Below, piece after piece: positions 7,898 through 19,134 of a stretch of DNA of 64,000 nt. Below the pieces are notes generated by a model that did no database searches, was not told the DNA's origin, and worked only from the letters and a program-made list of their open reading frames with translations. Every line of letters starts with the position of its first letter. Position 1 is the first letter of the stretch. Location of the stretch: positions 1-64,000 of the forward strand of contig JACKMU010000010.1 of assembly GCA_024235215.1 (NCBI GenBank), read 5' to 3'. A program made the position numbers and the translations under genes. This DNA comes from Chromatiaceae bacterium (GTDB lineage: Bacteria > Pseudomonadota > Gammaproteobacteria > Chromatiales > Chromatiaceae).

Positions 7898-8292
7898 AGC
7901 GGCGGATTGTAAGCGAGCGGAGGATCAGGATACCAGCCCGTTGCAGGCAATGATCGATATTATAACTCTAGTGAGGATCCAGCGGACCGGAAACTGAAGC
8001 GTTCCCCGCAATGCACCACCTGCCATAGTGGGAAAGGTGCGGATTCCGTTGTGAGGGACAGGGACTTTAACCTTGGGCTCTGGTATCTTGTGCCTGCGCA
8101 AGTGGAATCCGGAACAGAAACGGGTGTTTCCCTCGGGTGTTCGGGTTGCGACGGATGGATCCTGGAGTGGACAGCTCTTCATCCCGGACAGCGGTGGAGC
8201 TCGTATAGCAGAGAATTTCCCACATGCCGGATAGAGATCGCTTGGATGCGCCTTCGGCAGCGCGCAACAGCAGTGTGGTTTGGAGTACAGAA
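7898..8292. other. Intergenic region between divergent smpB and ratA
   Basis: About 395 bases without a supportable gene. Open frames here have no recognisable product. The smpB and ratA promoters must lie here, but I see no convincing -35/-10 pair. Confidence 0.5.
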
Positions 8293-8730
8293 TTGCCGGT
8301 TGTCAACAAGAGTGCGATAGTCCCCTTTACAGCGGAGCAGATGTTTCGGCTGGTCGATGACGTGCCCTCTTACCCGCAATTTTTACCCTGGTGCAGCGCT
8401 GCGCGGATGATCTCCGCTGGCGAGCGGGAGTCCACCGGTGAACTGGAGGTGTCGCGCATCGGGGTGCGTCAAACATTTTCAACGCATAACCGGCTCTATC
8501 CTTTTGAACGTATCGATCTGAAACTGCGGGAGGGTCCATTCCGGCGTCTGAATGGGAGCTGGCGCTTCACTCCACTGGGTGAGGCGGCCTGCAAAGTTGA
8601 ACTGGCACTCGAGTTCGAGTTCTCCGGTAAGTTGATCAATGCCGCCTTCGGGAAAGTGTTCGGGCACATCGCCGATACGATGGTGGGCGCATTCTGTAAA
8701 CGCGCCAAAGAGGTGTACCGTGGCAAATGA
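8293..8730 (+). CDS. ratA: RatA/COQ10-like START-domain protein
   Basis: Member of the polyketide cyclase/START family called RatA in E. coli, described both as a ribosome-association toxin and as a relative of the coenzyme-Q binding protein COQ10; the function in this organism is not established. Visible family landmarks are the N-terminal MPVVNKSAIVPFTAEQMFRL, the block VDDVPSYPQFLPWCSAA, and FEFSGKLINAAFGKVF. I choose TTG at 8293 as the start because GGAG lies 7 bases upstream and the product then begins like other family members. An ATG at 8224 in frame would add 23 unlike residues and has no ribosome-binding site. The gene overlaps rnfH and is divergent from smpB, the usual order in gammaproteobacteria. 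Confidence 0.88.
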   Translation: MPVVNKSAIVPFTAEQMFRLVDDVPSYPQFLPWCSAARMISAGERESTGELEVSRIGVRQTFSTHNRLYPFERIDLKLREGPFRRLNGSWRFTPLGEAACKVELALEFEFSGKLINAAFGKVFGHIADTMVGAFCKRAKEVYRGK

Positions 8731-9049
8731 TGAGGCGATATCCGTCGAGGTGGCCTACGCCAGGGCCGATGAGCAGCTGGTGATCTCTCTGCAGGTGGCA
8801 CCTGGCACCAGCCTGCAGTCGGCTATCGAACGCTCGGGTATCTGTGAACGCTTTCCGGAGATCGATATGGCGGTAGTCAAAGCGGGTATCTTCGGTAAAG
8901 CGGCTGCGCTGGACACGCCGCTCAAGCAGGGCGATCGGGTGGAGATCTATCGCCCCTTGATTGCCGATCCGAAGGAGGCGAGGAAGCGACGGGCTGCTGA
9001 AGGGAAACAGATGAAGAAAGGTGGCGGTGATTTGCCGGCGGAGGAATAG
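8720..9049 (+). CDS. rnfH: RnfH/UPF0125 ubiquitin-like beta-grasp protein
   Basis: Small beta-grasp protein of the RnfH family, 109 residues, of uncertain function; the family is named for its occurrence beside rnf electron-transport genes. Recognisable are ISVEVAYARADEQ, LQSAIERSGI, KAGIFGKAAALDTPLKQGDRVEIYRPL and the basic tail beginning IADPKEARKRRAAEG. The start is taken as GTG at 8720 with AGAGGTG just upstream, overlapping the last 11 bases of ratA. The ratA-rnfH pairing next to smpB and bamE is a standard gammaproteobacterial arrangement, and no rnf genes are in the window. Confidence 0.9.
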   Translation: MANDEAISVEVAYARADEQLVISLQVAPGTSLQSAIERSGICERFPEIDMAVVKAGIFGKAAALDTPLKQGDRVEIYRPLIADPKEARKRRAAEGKQMKKGGGDLPAEE

Positions 9050-9091
9050 TCGTGCCGGACTGCTCCGACTCAGGTGGATGCAATTGGCGGA

Positions 9092-9604
9092 TCAGTCGTC
9101 GCTGAAGCTGATCTTTTCTATCATCCGGGAGAATATCCCCTTGGTGTAGGGGTTATCGGGTACCGAATAGACCTCGGTCTTCTGCTGCTGTTCCTCCTCC
9201 AGCGGCATGGGGCGCATCTCTCCCTCGGTACGTACCAGTCGGCCATCTGCAAAAAAGAGTGCGATATGTTTCTGCTCCGATTCGCCGTTGCCTCTCTCCA
9301 TGCTGTAGTAGTAATCCCAGCGGTCCTGATGAAACACGTCGACCAGCATGGGGGTACCCATGATGAACTGTACCTGATTTTTTGACATGCCCGGCTGCAG
9401 GCGGTTGAGTACCGGCTGCTCGATCGAATTGCCCTGTTGTATATCGGTCTTGTAAAACAACGATGTGCGTTCCAGGGATTTTGGAATCATATCACCGACC
9501 GTGCCAACGCTGTCGATCACGGTCGAACAGCCCGTAAGCAACTGGAGTGCAATGATCACGCCGGGAACATGAAACTTGTGCATGCTTTGTCTCTGCATCA
9601 TCAA
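9092..9604 (-). CDS. bamE: Outer-membrane assembly lipoprotein BamE
   Basis: Lipoprotein of the BAM complex, which inserts beta-barrel proteins into the outer membrane. A signal peptide ends in the lipobox LLTGCS. The BamE core follows: YKTDIQQGN, then LNRLQPGMSKNQVQFIMGTP, DVFHQDRWDYYY and ALFFADGRL. The first frame start at 9604 gives MMMQRQSMHKF; the internal ATG at 9583 is equally possible. The product has about 50 residues beyond the core, ending in an acidic segment. It is convergent with rnfH and lies 218 bases downstream of recN on the same strand. Confidence 0.93.
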   Translation of the reverse strand: MMMQRQSMHKFHVPGVIIALQLLTGCSTVIDSVGTVGDMIPKSLERTSLFYKTDIQQGNSIEQPVLNRLQPGMSKNQVQFIMGTPMLVDVFHQDRWDYYYSMERGNGESEQKHIALFFADGRLVRTEGEMRPMPLEEEQQQKTEVYSVPDNPYTKGIFSRMIEKISFSDD

Positions 9605-9822
9605 GGGTCCTGATAAGCTGGTGCTGTTTTGCGGACCCGCAATAACAATCTGGATTGTCTGCTACTGGCTGTCGGGGGACCAGAGGTGCCGTCGGTGTTT
9701 CTGCTGCTGCCTGCCGCCCGGTATTGCCGCCGACCGCACAACACCGGGGACCCGACTTCAGCGGCGGGCTGAAACCGGCAGGAATGATACCCCATTCGCT
9801 CTCTCAAAACATCACTCCCGGT

Positions 9823-11493
9823 TCACTGGGGAGTCAGAGAGATCATCTCTCTGGCGTGGGCCAGGGTGTTTTCGGTGATATCGATTCCACCCAGCATGCG
9901 TGCGATCTCCTGTACCCTGGTCTCTGCGGCAAGATCGTCTATCTCCGCCATGACGCCATTCTTTGCGGACCGCTTCCGGATCAGCAGGTGGTGATGGCCC
10001 CGCGCCGCCACCTGGGGCAGGTGGGTGACGCAGAGCACCTGCCGCTCCTCTCCCAGATCATGCAGCAGGTGGCCCACGATTTCGGCAACGCTGCCGCCGA
10101 TGCCCACGTCCACCTCATCGAAGATCAGTGTGGGCACGCTGCCGCATCGGATGGTTGCCACCTGGATGGCGAGACTGATGCGCGACAGCTCGCCACCGGA
10201 TGCCACTTTGGCCAATGGCCGCGGCGGTTGTCCCGGATTGGCACTCACATGAAAAGCGATGCGGTCCAGACCGTTGGCTGATGCTTTGTCAAGCGGTTGG
10301 CGCTCCACCTGGATCTTCATCAGACCGTCGGGCATGCCCAATTTACCGATATCGATGCTGACTCTGTTCTCCAGTTTCGCGGCTGCAGCCAGGCGCGCCT
10401 GGTGCAGCAGCTCGGACTCTGCAAGATAGCACCGTTCCAGTTCGCTGCAGCGCTGCTCCAGCTGTTCCAGGTGGGTGTCGATCTGTTCGATCCGGTCGAA
10501 CTCCTGTTGCAAATCGGCCAGCCGTGCCGGCAACTCCTGCGGCGAGCGGCGGTACTTGCGGGCCATGTCCTGTATCTCAGTCAGCCGCTGCTCGACCCTG
10601 GCCAGACGTTCCGGATCCAGCTCGATGCCATCGGCGTAATGGCGCACCATCGCCGCTGCCTCCTCGACCTGAATCGCCGCGCTCTCCAACATCTCACGAC
10701 AGTCATCCAGCGTTGGATCCAGCCGCAGTATCTTGTCCAGCTCCACATTGGCGCGCACCAGACTGGTGCGGGCCGACGCCTCCTCCTGGTCCAACAGTTC
10801 GATAAGCCGGCCGCACTGGAGCTGCAGTTGTCCGGCACTGCTCAGGCGCCGCTGTTCGCGATCGATCTCCTCGATATCACCAGGGTTCAGTCCCAGCCTG
10901 GTCAGCTCCTCGATCTGAAAGTTGAGCAGCTCCAGTCGGGAGCGCTGCTCCTCGGCGGTTTTACGGATTTGCTCCCGCTCCTCCAGGCGCAGACGCCACT
11001 TCCGAAACAGGCTGGCAACACTGAGGCAGCGCTCACGACTGCCTGCGTAATCGTCCAGCAGGGTCCGTTGATGCTCGGGTCGCAGCAGCGACTGATGAGC
11101 ATGCTGGCCATGGATATCCACCAGCAGTTCGCCCAGTGCGTGGAGTGATTTCAGGGTTGCCGGCGAACCATTGATGAAGGCACGGGAGCTGCCCTCATGT
11201 ACCAGTACCCGCCGCAGGATGCACTCCCCGCCGATATCCAGCGCCTGATCCAGCAGCCATTGGTAGGCCTCGTCCGACTCATTGAGCTGGAACACTGCGG
11301 TGATCTCCGCCCGCTGGCAACCGGCGCGAATCATGCTGCTCTCCGCACGGTCACCGAGCGCCAGTCCCAGCGCGTCGATCAGAATCGATTTCCCGGCGCC
11401 GGTCTCACCGGTGAGTACGGTCATGCCCCCACCGAATTCTGCATCCAGCGTGGTGACGATGGCCAAGTCTTTGATATGCAGGCGTTTAAGCAT
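9823..11493 (-). CDS. recN: DNA repair protein RecN
   Basis: SMC-like ATPase acting early in double-strand break repair. The 556 residues show Walker A TGETGAGKSILIDALGLALG at the N-terminus, a central coiled-coil region rich in Glu, Arg and Gln (about residues 150-370), the signature ASGGELSRISLAIQ, and Walker B PTLIFDEVDVGIGG. Length and layout match the family. It follows nadK on the same strand with a gap of 7 bases. I see no LexA-type operator, so its SOS control here is uncertain; it may be read through from nadK. Confidence 0.96.
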   Translation of the reverse strand: MLKRLHIKDLAIVTTLDAEFGGGMTVLTGETGAGKSILIDALGLALGDRAESSMIRAGCQRAEITAVFQLNESDEAYQWLLDQALDIGGECILRRVLVHEGSSRAFINGSPATLKSLHALGELLVDIHGQHAHQSLLRPEHQRTLLDDYAGSRERCLSVASLFRKWRLRLEEREQIRKTAEEQRSRLELLNFQIEELTRLGLNPGDIEEIDREQRRLSSAGQLQLQCGRLIELLDQEEASARTSLVRANVELDKILRLDPTLDDCREMLESAAIQVEEAAAMVRHYADGIELDPERLARVEQRLTEIQDMARKYRRSPQELPARLADLQQEFDRIEQIDTHLEQLEQRCSELERCYLAESELLHQARLAAAAKLENRVSIDIGKLGMPDGLMKIQVERQPLDKASANGLDRIAFHVSANPGQPPRPLAKVASGGELSRISLAIQVATIRCGSVPTLIFDEVDVGIGGSVAEIVGHLLHDLGEERQVLCVTHLPQVAARGHHHLLIRKRSAKNGVMAEIDDLAAETRVQEIARMLGGIDITENTLAHAREMISLTPQ

Positions 11494-11500
11494 CGTGCTG

Positions 11501-12376
11501 CTATTTCGGGTAGGTAGGATGACCGCTCCAGCTCAATTTGTTGCGCAGTACCTTGAAGTGGTCGTGCCCGGGTGGATGGATCAGACGGGCGGGGCAATGG
11601 TGTTTGCGGATGCGTATCGCTTTGCGTTGCACCTCCAGACTGGTCTGACCGTCACAGGTGACGCGCACATGCTCCAACTCTGTTTTACCGCACACCACCA
11701 CTTCGATCAGGCTCTCCCCGGCCACTACCAGTGGGCGGTTGCTCAACGTGTGTGGACAGATCGGTACGATCACAGTCGCGTTGAGATCGGGCGCCAGCAG
11801 CGGACCGCCGCCGGAGAGGGCGTAAGCGGTGGAGCCGGTAGGCGTTGAGATGATCATCCCGTCCGATCTCTGAGCGTCGACGAAACTACCATCGATGTAG
11901 GTTTCGAATTCGATCATACGCGCAGTGTTCCATTTGTGTATCACCACGTCGTTGAATGCGGTGGAGGTGGTACCGTTGATCTCGGCGTGCAGCAGAAAGC
12001 GGCGATCCTCCTGGTAGTGACCGGCAAAGATCTGGGTCAGCTTGCTCACCATCTCGTCCGGTGAAATGTCCACCAGGAAACCGAGTCTTCCGAGATTGAT
12101 GCCAACCAGAGGGACATGGTAGTCGGCCAGATTGCGCGCGGTATGCAGCAGCGTGCCGTCGCCACCGACCACGATCGCCAGATCGCAGATACGACCTATC
12201 TTTCCCAGGTCGGCGACTTCCATCTGGTGTCCCGGCAGTTTGCTGGCGGTTGATGCTTCCAGCAGCACCTGCTGCCCATTGCTCAACAGGAACTCCTGCA
12301 GCTGCAGCAGCAGTTCGTTCGGGGTCGGGGCATCGAGTTTGCCGATCAGGCCGATGGTTTGAAACTGCAGAGCCAT
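11501..12376 (-). CDS. nadK: NAD kinase
   Basis: Phosphorylates NAD to NADP with ATP in the cytoplasm. The 291-residue product contains the catalytic GGDGT motif in VVGGDGTLLHTAR, the LGFL segment NLGRLGFLVDI, the NDVVIHK region, and the STPTGSTAYALSGGGP loop. The start at 12376 (MALQFQTIGLIGK) is chosen over an upstream in-frame ATG at 12481, because NadK proteins begin just before this strand and the 35 extra residues look non-coding. recN follows directly; hrcA is divergent. Confidence 0.95.
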   Translation of the reverse strand: MALQFQTIGLIGKLDAPTPNELLLQLQEFLLSNGQQVLLEASTASKLPGHQMEVADLGKIGRICDLAIVVGGDGTLLHTARNLADYHVPLVGINLGRLGFLVDISPDEMVSKLTQIFAGHYQEDRRFLLHAEINGTTSTAFNDVVIHKWNTARMIEFETYIDGSFVDAQRSDGMIISTPTGSTAYALSGGGPLLAPDLNATVIVPICPHTLSNRPLVVAGESLIEVVVCGKTELEHVRVTCDGQTSLEVQRKAIRIRKHHCPARLIHPPGHDHFKVLRNKLSWSGHPTYPK

Positions 12377-12700
12377 AGTTGGATTTATCCGCCGAGAGAG
12401 CACAGAATCTGCCGGAGATTGGTTTTTCCCGCTGCAACTTGATCTGTTCCCAGGCAACGGCCGACAGTTTACAGCCTGCACATCTTATAGCAATTATCCG
12501 TTGCACAACACGCACATTAACCTGGTTGGCTTAACTTGACACTCTATCAGAGGCGATCTGATAATCTCCCCGAACACCCCTGTAATTCTCCTCAGCAAAG
12601 TGGTGTGCAGGGTTACTCTCGTGCTGTCGTGATCTGGTTTCCGTCATAGCTGAGAACAGCCTTCCAGCAACGGCTCCTGATACGGTTCTGGAATCCAAAG
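12377..12700. other. Intergenic region between divergent nadK and hrcA
   Basis: About 324 bases without a gene. The only signal I can support is the hrcA-facing sigma-70 promoter at 12536-12565. No CIRCE inverted repeat (GCACTC-N9-GAGTGC type) is visible here. Confidence 0.6.
12536..12565 (+). promoter_or_regulatory. Sigma-70-type promoter upstream of hrcA
   Basis: TTGACA at 12536-12541 and GATAAT at 12560-12565 with an 18-base spacer. The -35 is perfect and the -10 differs at one position. It leaves a leader of about 130 bases before hrcA. Confidence 0.65.
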
Positions 12701-13765
12701 GTGGCAGAAAATAGTAGGCGTACTGTCGATGTAGAGAAGGTCTCTGAGCGGGCTCAGCACTTCCTGAAGGTATTGATCGAGCGCTATATACGCGATGGCG
12801 AGCCGGTGGGTTCGCGCACGCTGGCGCGTGAATCGGGGCTTGATCTCAGTCCCGCAACCATCCGCAATGTGATGTCCGATCTGGAAGAGATGGGGCTGGT
12901 TATCTCCCCTCACACCTCTGCCGGGAGAATTCCGACGGTGTCGGGCTACCGCCTGTTTGTGGACACCCTGGTCACTCTCAAACCGCCAGGTTCGGACGAA
13001 GTGACGCAACTGATGCGGGAACTGCAGGGGGAGAGTCGCGCCAACAACAAAATCGTGGAATCCGCCTCCCGGATCCTGTCCGGGCTGACCCATATGGCCG
13101 GGGTGGTGATGATCCCCCGCCGGGAGCAGGTGATATTTCGCCATATCGAGTTTTTGCCACTGTCGGATAATCGCGTGCTGACCATACTGGTCACCAGCGT
13201 GGGTGATGTCCACAATCGCATCATCAAGACACGTAAACCCTTTACCCAGTCACAGCTGCAGCAGGCGGCCAATCTGCTCAATCAGCACTATGTCGGGCGT
13301 GGGCTCAAGGAGATGCGCAGTATACTGGTGGCGGAGATGGAGGAGACCCGCGACAGTATGAATCAGGCGATGGCGCGCGCGCTGGAGATGGCGGAACAGG
13401 TCATCGAAAGTACCGGTGAGGGTGGGGATTACGTCATGACCGGACAAACCAACCTGATGGATTTCAATGAGTTGGCGCAAATGGATCTGTTGAGGTCTCT
13501 ATTCAATTCGTTCAGTCAGAAGCGCGAACTGCTGCATCTTCTGGATGAGTCGATGCGCGCCGAAGGGGTGCAGATCTTTATCGGTGAGGAGTCCGGATAT
13601 CAGCCTTTGGATCACTGCAGTCTGATCACTTCACCGTACCACATCGACAACGAGGTCGCCGGTGTGTTGGGAGTGATCGGTCCAACCCGGATGGCCTATG
13701 ATCGGGTGATCCCCATCGTGGATGTGACAGCCAAACTGCTCGGTGCAGCCTTGAAACCGCGCTAA
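12701..13765 (+). CDS. hrcA: Heat-inducible transcription repressor HrcA
   Basis: Repressor of chaperone genes; in other bacteria it binds CIRCE operators and is helped by GroEL. The 354 residues begin with GTG and contain an N-terminal winged helix (ERYIRDGEPVGSRTLAR, LSPATIRNVMSDLEEMGLVISPHTSAGRIPT) followed by the GAF-like dimerisation domain ending in LGVIGPTRMAYDRVIPIVD. It stands directly upstream of grpE. E. coli lacks hrcA, so this points away from Enterobacterales. No CIRCE is visible near hrcA, grpE or dnaK in this window; its operator may be at groESL elsewhere. Confidence 0.95.
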   Translation: MAENSRRTVDVEKVSERAQHFLKVLIERYIRDGEPVGSRTLARESGLDLSPATIRNVMSDLEEMGLVISPHTSAGRIPTVSGYRLFVDTLVTLKPPGSDEVTQLMRELQGESRANNKIVESASRILSGLTHMAGVVMIPRREQVIFRHIEFLPLSDNRVLTILVTSVGDVHNRIIKTRKPFTQSQLQQAANLLNQHYVGRGLKEMRSILVAEMEETRDSMNQAMARALEMAEQVIESTGEGGDYVMTGQTNLMDFNELAQMDLLRSLFNSFSQKRELLHLLDESMRAEGVQIFIGEESGYQPLDHCSLITSPYHIDNEVAGVLGVIGPTRMAYDRVIPIVDVTAKLLGAALKPR

Positions 13766-13775
13766 CCACCCCCAT
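13750..13775 (+). promoter_or_regulatory. Sigma-32 heat-shock promoter for grpE
   Basis: CTTGAAA at 13750-13756 and CCCCAT at 13770-13775 with a 13-base spacer, a full match to the heat-shock consensus. It overlaps the last codons of hrcA and points to grpE. A 7-bp hairpin (CACCCCC/GGGGGTG) covers the -10 box. Confidence 0.82.
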
Positions 13776-13806
13776 CTCGGGGGTGTCGTAGAGTCACCTA
13801 TCGCAG

Positions 13807-13842
13807 ACTCGCCTGCCGACAACAGTCTGGTTGTCGGCGAGT
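13807..13842 (+). terminator. Hairpin in the grpE leader
   Basis: ACTCGCC and GACAAC pair with GTTGTCGGCGAGT around a 6-base loop, with a 4-base bulge (TGCC). A run of six T follows only 15 bases later, so it is not a textbook terminator. It could end hrcA messages or act in the grpE leader. Confidence 0.4.
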
Positions 13843-13888
13843 TGGGTCTCTTTGCGTGTTTTTTATGTCGGATTCAGAGGTAGATCGG

Positions 13889-14515
13889 ATGAAAAAAGAG
13901 CAGGAAACGGCAGAGAGCGATGCCGTGACTGATGAAGTCGATGCCGTGGTCGAAGGGGTTGCGCAAGTGAAAGAAGAAGCCACGGAGGTGCAGCCGGTGG
14001 ATCAGGGGGAGCAAGTGGAGCGGGTCACCCAGACCGATCAGGAGAGACTGGTGCTGATGCTGGAAGATGCCAGGTCCAAAGCCGATGAAAACTGGGAGCA
14101 ACTGGTTCGCACCCGGGCTGAGATGGACAATCTGCGCAAACGCCAGGCGCGCGAACTGGAAAATGCCCATAAGTTCGCACTGGAGCGGTTTGTCAACAGC
14201 CTGCTGCCGGTGCGCGACAGCATGGAGATGGGGTTGAGCGCGGCTGCCGACCAGGGCGTGGACGTTGTCAAATTGCGCGAGGGCGCCGAGTTGACCCTGA
14301 AGCTGATGGTGGACGTGATGGAGAAGTTCGATGTGGTTCAGATCGACCCACAGGGTGAACCTTTCAACCCCGAGCTCCATCAGGCAATGTCCCTGGTGCC
14401 GCGTGACGACCTGCCGCCGAACACCGTGGTCACGGTGGTACAGAAGGGATATACGCTCAATGGCCGACTGGTGCGGCCGGCTATGGTGATGGTCTCTCAG
14501 TCCGTGGCCAAATGA
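13889..14515 (+). CDS. grpE: Nucleotide exchange factor GrpE
   Basis: Releases ADP from DnaK. The 208-residue product has an acidic N-terminal arm, the long coiled coil (WEQLVRTRAEMDNLRKRQAR) and the C-terminal beta domain ending in KGYTLNGRLVRPAMVMVS. Start ATG 13889 is preferred: AGAGG lies 8 bases upstream. In-frame ATGs at 13856 and 13865 are preceded by a T-rich stretch without a ribosome-binding site. It sits between hrcA and dnaK and has its own sigma-32 promoter. Confidence 0.93.
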   Translation: MKKEQETAESDAVTDEVDAVVEGVAQVKEEATEVQPVDQGEQVERVTQTDQERLVLMLEDARSKADENWEQLVRTRAEMDNLRKRQARELENAHKFALERFVNSLLPVRDSMEMGLSAAADQGVDVVKLREGAELTLKLMVDVMEKFDVVQIDPQGEPFNPELHQAMSLVPRDDLPPNTVVTVVQKGYTLNGRLVRPAMVMVSQSVAK

Positions 14516-14539
14516 GCCGGTCGCGGATTTGGCAGCAGC

Positions 14540-14566
14540 CTTGAAAAGCGTGGGGTGTCGCCCCAT
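14540..14566 (+). promoter_or_regulatory. Sigma-32 heat-shock promoter for dnaK
   Basis: CTTGAAA at 14540-14546 and CCCCAT at 14561-14566 with a 14-base spacer, in the 115-base gap between grpE and dnaK. This is a full consensus match about 65 bases before the dnaK start. Confidence 0.88.
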
Positions 14567-14630
14567 GTGGAGAGGCAAATCAGAATAATTCAATGATTTC
14601 AGAATGTGAGCGTTTGACTGGAGATAGCAA

Positions 14631-16580
14631 ATGGGAAAAATCATAGGCATCGACCTGGGGACCACCAACTCCTGCGTAGCGGTGATGGAAGGCAAGAATG
14701 CCCGGGTCATTGAGAACAGTGAGGGTGACCGTACCACCCCTTCCATCGTGGCATTCACAGGTGACGGGGAGGTGTTGGTGGGCCAGTCGGCCAAACGCCA
14801 GGCGGTCACCAACCCGAAGAATACCCTGTTTGCGATCAAGCGTCTGATCGGCCGCCGTTTCGGCGATGACGTGGTGAAGCGCGATATGGAGATGGTTCCG
14901 TACAGAATTGTCAAGGCGGACAACGGCGACGCCTGGATCGAGGCCAACGGCAAGAAGATGGCACCGCCGGAGGTGTCGGCCAAAGTGCTGCAGAAGATGA
15001 AGGATACCGCCGAGGCTTACCTGGGCGAGAAAGTGACCGAGGCGGTCATCACGGTGCCGGCCTACTTCAACGACTCACAGCGCCAGGCTACCAAGGATGC
15101 CGGCCGCATTGCCGGGCTGGAGGTGAAGCGCATCATCAATGAACCGACAGCGGCAGCGTTGGCCTACGGCATGGACAAGAAAGCCGGTGATCGCAAGATC
15201 GCAGTGTACGATCTGGGTGGCGGTACCTTCGACATCTCCATCATCGAGATTGCCGAGATCGACGGGGAGCATCAGTTCGAGGTGCTCTCCACCAATGGTG
15301 ACACTTTCCTCGGCGGCGAAGATTTCGATATGCGGATCATCGATTTCCTGGTCTCCACATTCAAAAAAGAGCAGGGCGTGGATCTGCGTAACGATCCATT
15401 GGCGCTGCAGCGTCTGAAAGAGGGTGCCGAGAAGGCGAAGATCGAACTCTCCTCCAGCCAACAGACAGACATCAATCTGCCGTACATCACCGCGGATGCC
15501 AGTGGTCCCAAGCATCTCAACGTCAAATTGACCCGGGCCAAACTGGAGTCGCTGGTCGAGGACCTGGTGGCGCGCACGGTCGATCCCTGCAAGGTGGCGC
15601 TGAATGATGCGGGTGTCACTGCGGCCGAAATCGATGATGTCATCCTGGTCGGTGGGCAGACCCGCATGCCGATGGTACAGGCAAAAGTAGAGGAGATCTT
15701 TGGCAAGGCACCGCGCAAAGATGTCAACCCGGATGAGGCTGTGGCGGTGGGTGCAGCCATCCAGGGCGGTGTCCTGACCGGGGAGGTGAAGGATGTACTG
15801 CTGCTCGATGTGACACCGCTCTCGCTCGGTATCGAGACCATGGGCGGAGTGATGACCAAACTGATCGACAAGAACACGACCATTCCCACCAAGGCGCAAC
15901 AGGTCTTCTCCACCGCGGATGACAATCAGACCGCCGTGACCGTGCATGTGTTGCAGGGTGAGCGCGAGCAGGCGTCGGCCAACAAGTCACTCGGCCGCTT
16001 TGACCTGACCGATATTCCGCCGGCACCGCGCGGCATGCCGCAGATCGAGGTGAGCTTCGACATCGACGCCAACGGCATTCTGCATGTCTCGGCGAAGGAC
16101 AAGGCGACCGGTAAGGAGCAGTCGATCGTGATCAAGGCCTCTTCCGGCCTGAGTGACGATGAGATCGAGCGGATGGTCAAGGATGCCGAGGCGCATGCCG
16201 ATGAGGATCGCAAGTTCCATGAACTGGTGCAGGCACGCAACCATGCGGATGCGATGATTCATGCCACCCGCAAATCGATGAAGGAGTTGGGTGACGGCAA
16301 GCTCGAAGCGGGTGAGAAGGAGGCGATCGAGTCAGCGATCAAGGATCTCGAAGAGGTGATGACAGGGAGTGACAAGGATGCGATCGAGGCCAAGACCAAG
16401 GTTCTCACCGATGCCTCCGGCAAAATGGCCGAGCGGCTGTATGCGCAACAGAGCAAATCCGACGCCTCTTCCGCAGCCGGTGGGGGTTCGGCGGAAAGTA
16501 AATCGTCCTCCTCTTCCACGGGCAGTGGCGACGACGTGGTGGATGCCGAGTTTGAGGAGGTCAAGGACGACAAAAAGTAA
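14631..16580 (+). CDS. dnaK: Chaperone DnaK (Hsp70)
   Basis: ATP-driven Hsp70 chaperone. The 649 residues start with [20 protein letters not shown] and include the phosphate-2 loop [14 protein letters not shown], the adenosine motif [12 protein letters not shown], the linker [15 protein letters not shown], and the C-terminal lid ending in the conserved acidic [12 protein letters not shown]. Length is normal. The upstream sigma-32 promoter supports heat induction; a strong terminator-like hairpin separates it from dnaJ. Confidence 0.98.
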   Translation: MGKIIGIDLGTTNSCVAVMEGKNARVIENSEGDRTTPSIVAFTGDGEVLVGQSAKRQAVTNPKNTLFAIKRLIGRRFGDDVVKRDMEMVPYRIVKADNGDAWIEANGKKMAPPEVSAKVLQKMKDTAEAYLGEKVTEAVITVPAYFNDSQRQATKDAGRIAGLEVKRIINEPTAAALAYGMDKKAGDRKIAVYDLGGGTFDISIIEIAEIDGEHQFEVLSTNGDTFLGGEDFDMRIIDFLVSTFKKEQGVDLRNDPLALQRLKEGAEKAKIELSSSQQTDINLPYITADASGPKHLNVKLTRAKLESLVEDLVARTVDPCKVALNDAGVTAAEIDDVILVGGQTRMPMVQAKVEEIFGKAPRKDVNPDEAVAVGAAIQGGVLTGEVKDVLLLDVTPLSLGIETMGGVMTKLIDKNTTIPTKAQQVFSTADDNQTAVTVHVLQGEREQASANKSLGRFDLTDIPPAPRGMPQIEVSFDIDANGILHVSAKDKATGKEQSIVIKASSGLSDDEIERMVKDAEAHADEDRKFHELVQARNHADAMIHATRKSMKELGDGKLEAGEKEAIESAIKDLEEVMTGSDKDAIEAKTKVLTDASGKMAERLYAQQSKSDASSAAGGGSAESKSSSSSTGSGDDVVDAEFEEVKDDKK

Positions 16581-16629
16581 CAGGTAGACAGAGCGGGGTG
16601 CGGCTCTCTCCCAGCCGCAGTGACCCAGA

Positions 16630-16658
16630 CGTGCAGGCGTTTTACGCCTGCACGTTTT
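16630..16658 (+). terminator. Rho-independent terminator after dnaK
   Basis: Perfect 10-bp stem (CGTGCAGGCG / CGCCTGCACG) with loop TTTTA, followed by TTTTGCTGTTT. It lies between dnaK and dnaJ, so dnaJ is either read through at reduced level or has its own promoter in the next 70 bases. Confidence 0.85.
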
Positions 16659-16729
16659 GCTGTTTAAGCAGCAACTGTTTCGTCTGTATTTGAACACTGA
16701 CAAGCCGAACAGGTGAACGCTGGAAAAAC

Positions 16730-18656
<1,927 letters not shown>

Positions 18657-18737
18657 CTGCCGCAACCGGTTTTGGCAGCAGGCAACTTTGTTGTGGGCAT
18701 TCCGACTCATGTTCCCCGCGATCGGTAAGGAGAGATC

Positions 18738-19130
18738 ATGTACGAATTCAACACCACACTGGATCACCCGTTCGAACAGGCACTGGCGCTGGTTCGGGAG
18801 GCGCTGCTGACACAGCAGCTGGGTATCGTCAGTGAAGTGGATGTCCAAGCGGTTCTCAAACAGAAACTGCAGAAGGAGATTCCACCCTATCGGATACTCG
18901 GCGCCTGCAGTCCATTGCTGGCAGAGCGGGTACTCGCTGCTGAACCCAATGCCGGCGCGCTGCTTCCCTGCAATCTGGTCGTGCGCGATGTCGGAAATAA
19001 CCGCACCCAGGTCAGTTTCATGGATCCGGTGGTGGTGCTGGGGCTATCCACGTCGAGCGAGGTCAAGGCGGTCGCAGCAGAGGCTAAGGAGAAGCTGAGC
19101 AAAGTGCTCGCACAGCTCGAAACCGACTGA
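18738..19130 (+). CDS. DUF302 domain protein
   Basis: Small cytoplasmic protein of 130 residues built almost entirely of a DUF302 domain. The hallmark is the block IPPYRILGACSPLLAERVLAAEP followed by GALLPCNLVVRDV, with two conserved cysteines in GACSP and LPCN. The molecular function of the family is not known. A good ribosome-binding site (GGAGAG) precedes the ATG. A lipoprotein gene follows within 5 bases, so the two are probably co-transcribed. Confidence 0.85.
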   Translation: MYEFNTTLDHPFEQALALVREALLTQQLGIVSEVDVQAVLKQKLQKEIPPYRILGACSPLLAERVLAAEPNAGALLPCNLVVRDVGNNRTQVSFMDPVVVLGLSTSSEVKAVAAEAKEKLSKVLAQLETD

Positions 19131-19134
19131 TACC

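Noticed and set aside
11494..11500. LexA box controlling recN
   Set aside because: The gap to nadK is only 7 bases and I see no CTGT-N8-ACAG in the region just upstream.
12377..14630. CIRCE operator for HrcA
   Set aside because: No GCACTC-N9-GAGTGC type inverted repeat is found in the gaps before hrcA, grpE or dnaK.
15075..15947. A 290-codon open frame antisense to dnaK
   Set aside because: A shadow of a strongly biased, GC-rich gene with no family features.
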